Part shown: piece after piece, positions 60,368-64,000 of the stretch
Layout of the letters: each line of letters starts with the position of its first letter
How positions within the stretch are numbered: position 1 is the first letter of the stretch
Assembly: GCA_003116975.1 (NCBI GenBank)
Contig: BGKB01000115.1
Coordinates: 192,430 to 256,429 of the forward strand
Length of the DNA stretch: 64,000 nucleotides
Direction: 5' to 3'
Source: Aurantiochytrium sp. KH105
Taxonomy: Eukaryota; Sar; Bigyra; Thraustochytrida; Thraustochytriidae
The notes under the pieces: generated by a model
Told to the model about the DNA's origin: nothing
The model's input: only the letters and a program-made list of their open reading frames with translations
Databases searched by the model: none
Program-made: the position numbers and the translations under genes

Positions 60368-62104
60368 TTAGGCGTTCTGCCACCACGAGGAAAGCGAGGC
60401 GGCCACCGTAGAGGAAGAACGCGCGCCGCGCGGGCTCGAGGGCGGCGAAGCCGCGGCAATCTGAGACGCTTGAAAGGCCGCGAGCCGCGCGAGCAGGTCG
60501 TCCTCGTCTGAACGCCGCGTTGCAAGATCGTGCTTGATGCGCGCGAGCTCCAGCTGCGAATCGTGCACCGTCGATTCCAAATTCCCGTTCTCCCGCGTCA
60601 AACGCGCCACGTCGTCCTCCAAAATCTGTGTCTTTGCTGCGCTTTCTTGCTTCACGCGCGCAAGCTCATCCTGTAAGTCTAATAATGCATGGTCTTTGGC
60701 TTCCAGACTTGTCGTCAACTTTTCCACCTCTTGCTCCAGACCGCTGATGCGTTGTGCTTCCGCAGACTGTCGCTCCATTAAACGAGCCTTCATGTCCTCG
60801 CGCAAATCATGCACTGCCTCCTCGTACTGAGCGCGAGCATTATTCCCCACAACCTCTGCAGCCTTGAGCTTCTCAGACACTGCAAATTCTCTTTGCACAG
60901 CTTCGTCGCGCTCCTTGCCTGTTGCAGCGAGCTCTTTTTCCAAACTCCTAATCTTGTCCAGAAGACTCGCCTCCTTGCGCGCGGCGGCTGACTGCGAATC
61001 GTCTTCTCGAGATGGCGAGCTACTTTTGTCTTTACTTGCGCTCGACAGCCGCACGGCAGCGTTATTCTTGCCAGGGCTCTTCGACGAATCTCCAGGCGAT
61101 TTCGCTTGACGCAAACCATCACCGACGCTTTCCAAGGCAGCCGCGACACTGCTAAGCACCACGGCCTCCATGCGTCGTTCATGCGACGCGAAAAGCGCAC
61201 TCACTTCCGCCACGCTTGTCTGCGCACTTTCAAGACGCGCTAGCTTTTCGCTCGCCACGGCAGCACGCCCTTCCGCTTCGAGCATGCGAAGTCGCCACTC
61301 GTCACACTGAGACCTCAGTCGGATCATCGTTTCGCTTTCGTCGGAGCGAAGACGATCCTGCTCCAGGGATGCTTCAGCAATGCCAAGCTCGTCCAGCAGA
61401 CGTCGGTCCACCGCGGCCCATCGATCAAGATCCTCGAGCACGGCATCAACGTCAGACAATGACGAAACCCTTGCTTCTTGGCCCAAAGACTTGGTGTTTA
61501 TGTGGGTGAAATGAATGTTGCCTTCGACTTCACGAGGGGCATCGATGCGTGTATTCAGGCCCTGAATTGAATCGTGACCCTTTGACTCGTCTAAATCTGC
61601 TTGCTTGAAATGCCCCGTCTGGTCCGCCTCGTCGAGTGCTTCCGCTGCTTTTGTGGCGCGCGAGCTACGGAGTTCCACTACATGGGCTGCTTTTCCCGCG
61701 CTTGATCTATCACCTTGCATTGCAACAGCTGTTGAGTGGTGAAGGTTGAATGCTGGCTCTTCCGCGTTCGCAGAAATGGCGCGCAAGCTCTCCACATATG
61801 CAAAGCTGCTTTGCGAGCCCTCCAAAGTCTCCAATGAAAGCATAGGATCGGCCCCCGCGCTTTCCTTGGTCTCGCGCGCTCGGGTCTTGCTCTCTTCGAA
61901 CAAATAAGGGTCTTTTCCGCTATTTTGCTGTCCTTCTTCTTCGACTTCTCCTTCACTGCCGCCATCCGACTTGGTCTCCATCATGTCAATTTCTAATGCG
62001 GTATTGCCACCCAAGAGAGTAGCGTCTTGTTTCTCGTTTGTGAGGATCAAAGCCTTTCCACATTCTCGGTCAGGCATCGCTATGCACGCGAGGTCCTCCA
62101 TCAT
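60368..62104 (-). CDS. Coiled-coil protein of unknown function
   Basis: 578 residues from the ATG at 62104 (a second ATG follows immediately). The N-terminal 210 residues are acidic and disordered. A first coiled-coil region runs about 215-330 (LEDLDRWAAVDRRLLDELGI, then LRMLEAEGRAAVASEKLARL). A Ser/Lys-rich linker (about 335-375) is followed by a long second coiled coil, about 380-545 (LLDKIRSLEKELAATGKERD, then GLEQEVEKLTTSLEAKDHAL, LARVKQESAAKTQILEDDVA). The end is Ser-rich with a terminal SLSSWWQN. It may be a scaffold or cytoskeletal/centrosomal protein; no specific family is recognised. The shared upstream region with the YccV-like gene is 912 bp. Confidence 0.8.
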   Translation of the reverse strand: MMEDLACIAMPDRECGKALILTNEKQDATLLGGNTALEIDMMETKSDGGSEGEVEEEGQQNSGKDPYLFEESKTRARETKESAGADPMLSLETLEGSQSSFAYVESLRAISANAEEPAFNLHHSTAVAMQGDRSSAGKAAHVVELRSSRATKAAEALDEADQTGHFKQADLDESKGHDSIQGLNTRIDAPREVEGNIHFTHINTKSLGQEARVSSLSDVDAVLEDLDRWAAVDRRLLDELGIAEASLEQDRLRSDESETMIRLRSQCDEWRLRMLEAEGRAAVASEKLARLESAQTSVAEVSALFASHERRMEAVVLSSVAAALESVGDGLRQAKSPGDSSKSPGKNNAAVRLSSASKDKSSSPSREDDSQSAAARKEASLLDKIRSLEKELAATGKERDEAVQREFAVSEKLKAAEVVGNNARAQYEEAVHDLREDMKARLMERQSAEAQRISGLEQEVEKLTTSLEAKDHALLDLQDELARVKQESAAKTQILEDDVARLTRENGNLESTVHDSQLELARIKHDLATRRSDEDDLLARLAAFQASQIAAASPPSSPRGARSSSTVAASLSSWWQNA

Positions 62105-63016
62105 GGAGTACTGCTACGGCGGCACAAGAGGTCAACCTGCTGCCCGCTGTGCTCGCGCCCCGTGACGGAAACTAGCGCCTTCAAGCGTCACGGGTCTGCT
62201 CTCGTTTTGGCACACTTTCTAGGGCCGGCAGCAGACTCGAGACGTTCACGGTTACCTTTGGCCAACTACTACCAGTGACTGGAACAAAGATTTAGCCCTA
62301 TTGTTCTCCAAAGGCCCGACTCCAATGCCAAACTAACTATACTATTTTCTGTGACTTGACATTTCCGACCACGCTACACTCTCGCACGCGCCTCTCCTCT
62401 CCGCTACGCACAACAAGTCACAGCAAAGCGAAGCATAGTAAAGTAACGCAGTGCAACGCAACGCCAAGCAAAGTATCAATCTCGTGCCTGCAACAAGCAA
62501 ACGTGAAGGCACTCCAACAACATCATCCCCCCTTTGCGATCCGTTGAGGTCAGACGTCCACTGGAAAACAGGCCCTTTTGCCTATAATCAAATTGCAAAA
62601 GGGCGCTTTCTAGCGAAAAGGAACGAAAACAGAAAGCAAGGAACGCAGAGAGCCTTTTAGCCATGCACAGCCAGCTGGGTCACGTTCTAGTACCTCTGGA
62701 TCAATCTGGTTTGACCTTCGCGTAGAGCGATATGAAATTAACATGTCATACGCAAGACAAGCGAACCAAAAGCCAGCAAGAATAAAGAATAAAATTCCGC
62801 AGGCGACTTCACAGCAAGATCGTCAGGCCCAAGACAGACAAACAGACAGACAGATAGCTTGCAGCGGCAAGTTTGAGGTCGCGACAAGGGGACTGCTGCC
62901 CGCCAACAGCGAGGAGCGCAGCGCGCACGCGCTCACTAACTTGCAGCGGCAGAGTCGCCAGAAGTAAAAGATAGCTTCGTGCAAACGAGAGCTCGCTCCT
63001 TCGAGCGTCCAGAAAC
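62105..63016. promoter_or_regulatory. Divergent region between the coiled-coil and YccV-like genes
   Basis: 912 bp between divergent starts. It holds CAAGCAAAG/AACGCAACGC-type short repeats (about 62430-62475) and a CAGACAGACAGATAG run (about 62842-62858). It probably holds two promoters; no gene is seen. Confidence 0.5.
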
Positions 63017-63736
63017 ATGACGGCCTCCAGCGTGGGCGGCGTGCTTCGTCGCGAGCTGTTCAAGGGCGCGCGAGAGCTGGACACGAGGATACGCGACCTG
63101 CGCACGCGCGTCAAGCCAACGCTCAAGACACGCAGAAGCGAGCTCTTTGATATTCGCGAAACAGAGAGGTTTAGAAGATTCTTGCCACGCTCCGAGGCCC
63201 AGCGCCAGCGAGCAGATAACCAAGGGTACGGCAGCATTCCGTTCGTGTCGATTACGGATCTTTTCGAGGACGCTTTCCCCACGGACGAGGCCATGGAGGC
63301 CTCAGCCGAGGCCGGATTTGCTGCCCTGCGCGCAGTCTCGCGTCGCCTCAAGGTCTACGAAAACCGCACCTACGTCCCTGCCAAACCGGACAACGTGCTC
63401 CTCGATATTGGCAATGTCTTCCAGCACCGCAAGCACGGCTTTCGCGGCGTCATCGTGCAGTGGTTTACAGAGTGCCCTGCAGGACCCGACTGGATTGAGC
63501 AGTGGGGTCCGTTTGAGCAGGGACCTGACCAGCCTTTTTATCGCACCCTCGTAGACACTCACGACCGACCGGAGCCATTCATGACGCTTGCCGCGCAGGA
63601 GAACCTCGAGTATCTCCCCAACCCGGAAGGACCCGAGATTGATCACCCCAAGATCCCAGAGTTCTTTTCAGACTTTGAGTTTGGTCATTTTGTCCTTCGC
63701 GCAAAGATGGCCTGGGCTTTTCCGGAAGACTGGTGA
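63017..63736 (+). CDS. YccV/HspQ-domain (hemimethylated-DNA-binding-like) protein
   Basis: 239 residues from the ATG at 63017. The first 110 residues are helical and basic at the start (LRRELFKGARELDTRIRDLR). The YccV/HspQ-like domain follows at about 130-215: LDIGNVFQHRKHGFRGVIVQ, then WIEQWGPFEQGPDQPFYRTL, VDTHDRPEPFMTLAAQENLE and the closing FFSDFEFGHFVLRAKM. In E. coli this domain (HspQ) was described as binding hemimethylated oriC and later as a regulator of Lon proteolysis. In eukaryotes it occurs in FBXO21 and in plastid or mitochondrial proteins. An organelle proteostasis role is inferred. The N-terminus could be a weak mitochondrial presequence. Confidence 0.88.
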   Translation: MTASSVGGVLRRELFKGARELDTRIRDLRTRVKPTLKTRRSELFDIRETERFRRFLPRSEAQRQRADNQGYGSIPFVSITDLFEDAFPTDEAMEASAEAGFAALRAVSRRLKVYENRTYVPAKPDNVLLDIGNVFQHRKHGFRGVIVQWFTECPAGPDWIEQWGPFEQGPDQPFYRTLVDTHDRPEPFMTLAAQENLEYLPNPEGPEIDHPKIPEFFSDFEFGHFVLRAKMAWAFPEDW

Positions 63737-63761
63737 GGTGCGAGTTGCACTCCTCGGAATG

Positions 63762-63806
63762 AGTCAGTCAGTCCGTCAGTCAGTCAGTCAGTCAGTCAGT
63801 CAGTCA
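63762..63806. repeat. (GTCA)n microsatellite
   Basis: About eleven GTCA units with one variant (GTCC), just 3' of the YccV-like gene; CAAG repeats follow. Confidence 0.9.
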
Positions 63807-64000
63807 AACAAGCAAGCAAGCAGATTAAGAATCAAGCAAATTAGCAACGCGCATCAAATTGCGAAAACTAGAGAGAAAGACCAAGAGAGGACTGTCTCCT
63901 CGATTGTAGGCTTGAGTACGAACGCTGATGTCAGGCATTAGATTTCAAAAAAAAGCATGTCAAGAAACGGAGAACTGGTAAAAGCACAAAACAAACAATT
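63807..64000. other. Window end, no gene seen
   Basis: AT-rich 3' flank of the YccV-like gene; nothing recognised. Confidence 0.5.

Overview
This is a nuclear window from a GC-rich, gene-dense, intron-poor eukaryote. The gene set includes kinesin-light-chain-type TPRs with a TIR-like domain, a PH/AGC kinase, a cyclic-nucleotide-gated K+ channel, an SCP2-PH-ABC1-beta-lactamase fusion, eIF6, CSL4, WRAP53/TCAB1 and a GPR180/TMEM145-like receptor. Long uninterrupted reading frames, many microsatellites and protist-style domain combinations fit a stramenopile, most likely a thraustochytrid (Labyrinthulomycetes). That placement is an inference; no search was run. I recognised no rRNA, tRNA, transposon, virus or CRISPR array.

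Layout. 0.1-2.9 kb: TIR-like/TPR gene (-) with one frame break. 5.4-6.3 kb: RGS-domain membrane protein (+). 7.5-10.6 kb: PH + AGC kinase (-). 13.5-16.2 kb: CNBD potassium channel (-). 17.3-17.9 kb: small unknown gene (+). 18.1-22.2 kb: four-domain ABC1 kinase fusion (-). 22.8-26.1 kb: two head-to-head F-box genes. 27.0-37.1 kb: a cluster of five trypsin-like (S1) proteases. Two of these are an inverted duplication, one copy being a dead pseudogene. 37.8-38.6 kb: eIF6 (+). 38.8-44.7 kb: two tandem mitochondrial-type TauE/SafE exporters and a tail-anchored Cys/Met-metabolism PLP enzyme. 44.8-54.1 kb: a compact run of alternating-strand housekeeping genes (WRAP53, RRG7-like, unknown, CSL4, GPR180-like, DEDDh exonuclease). 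55.0-62.1 kb: two low-complexity or coiled-coil unknowns separated by 3.7 kb of microsatellite-rich DNA. 63.0-63.7 kb: a YccV/HspQ-domain protein.

Genes mostly alternate strand, with short convergent 3' gaps (about 125-230 bp) and longer divergent gaps that probably hold bidirectional promoters. Functional themes are secreted proteolysis (the S1 cluster), sulfur handling (TauE/SafE pair plus PLP enzyme), RNA biology (CSL4, WRAP53, exonuclease, eIF6) and signalling (RGS, AGC kinase, CNBD channel, GPR180-like receptor). Several starts were moved from the longest open frame to the first ATG giving a sensible N-terminus (signal peptide, presequence or domain start). The most interesting items are the SCP2-PH-ABC1-beta-lactamase fusion, the TIR-like/TPR protein with a precise 126-bp repeat array, the inverted protease duplication with a catalytically dead copy, and the tail-anchored PLP enzyme beside two sulfite-exporter paralogs.
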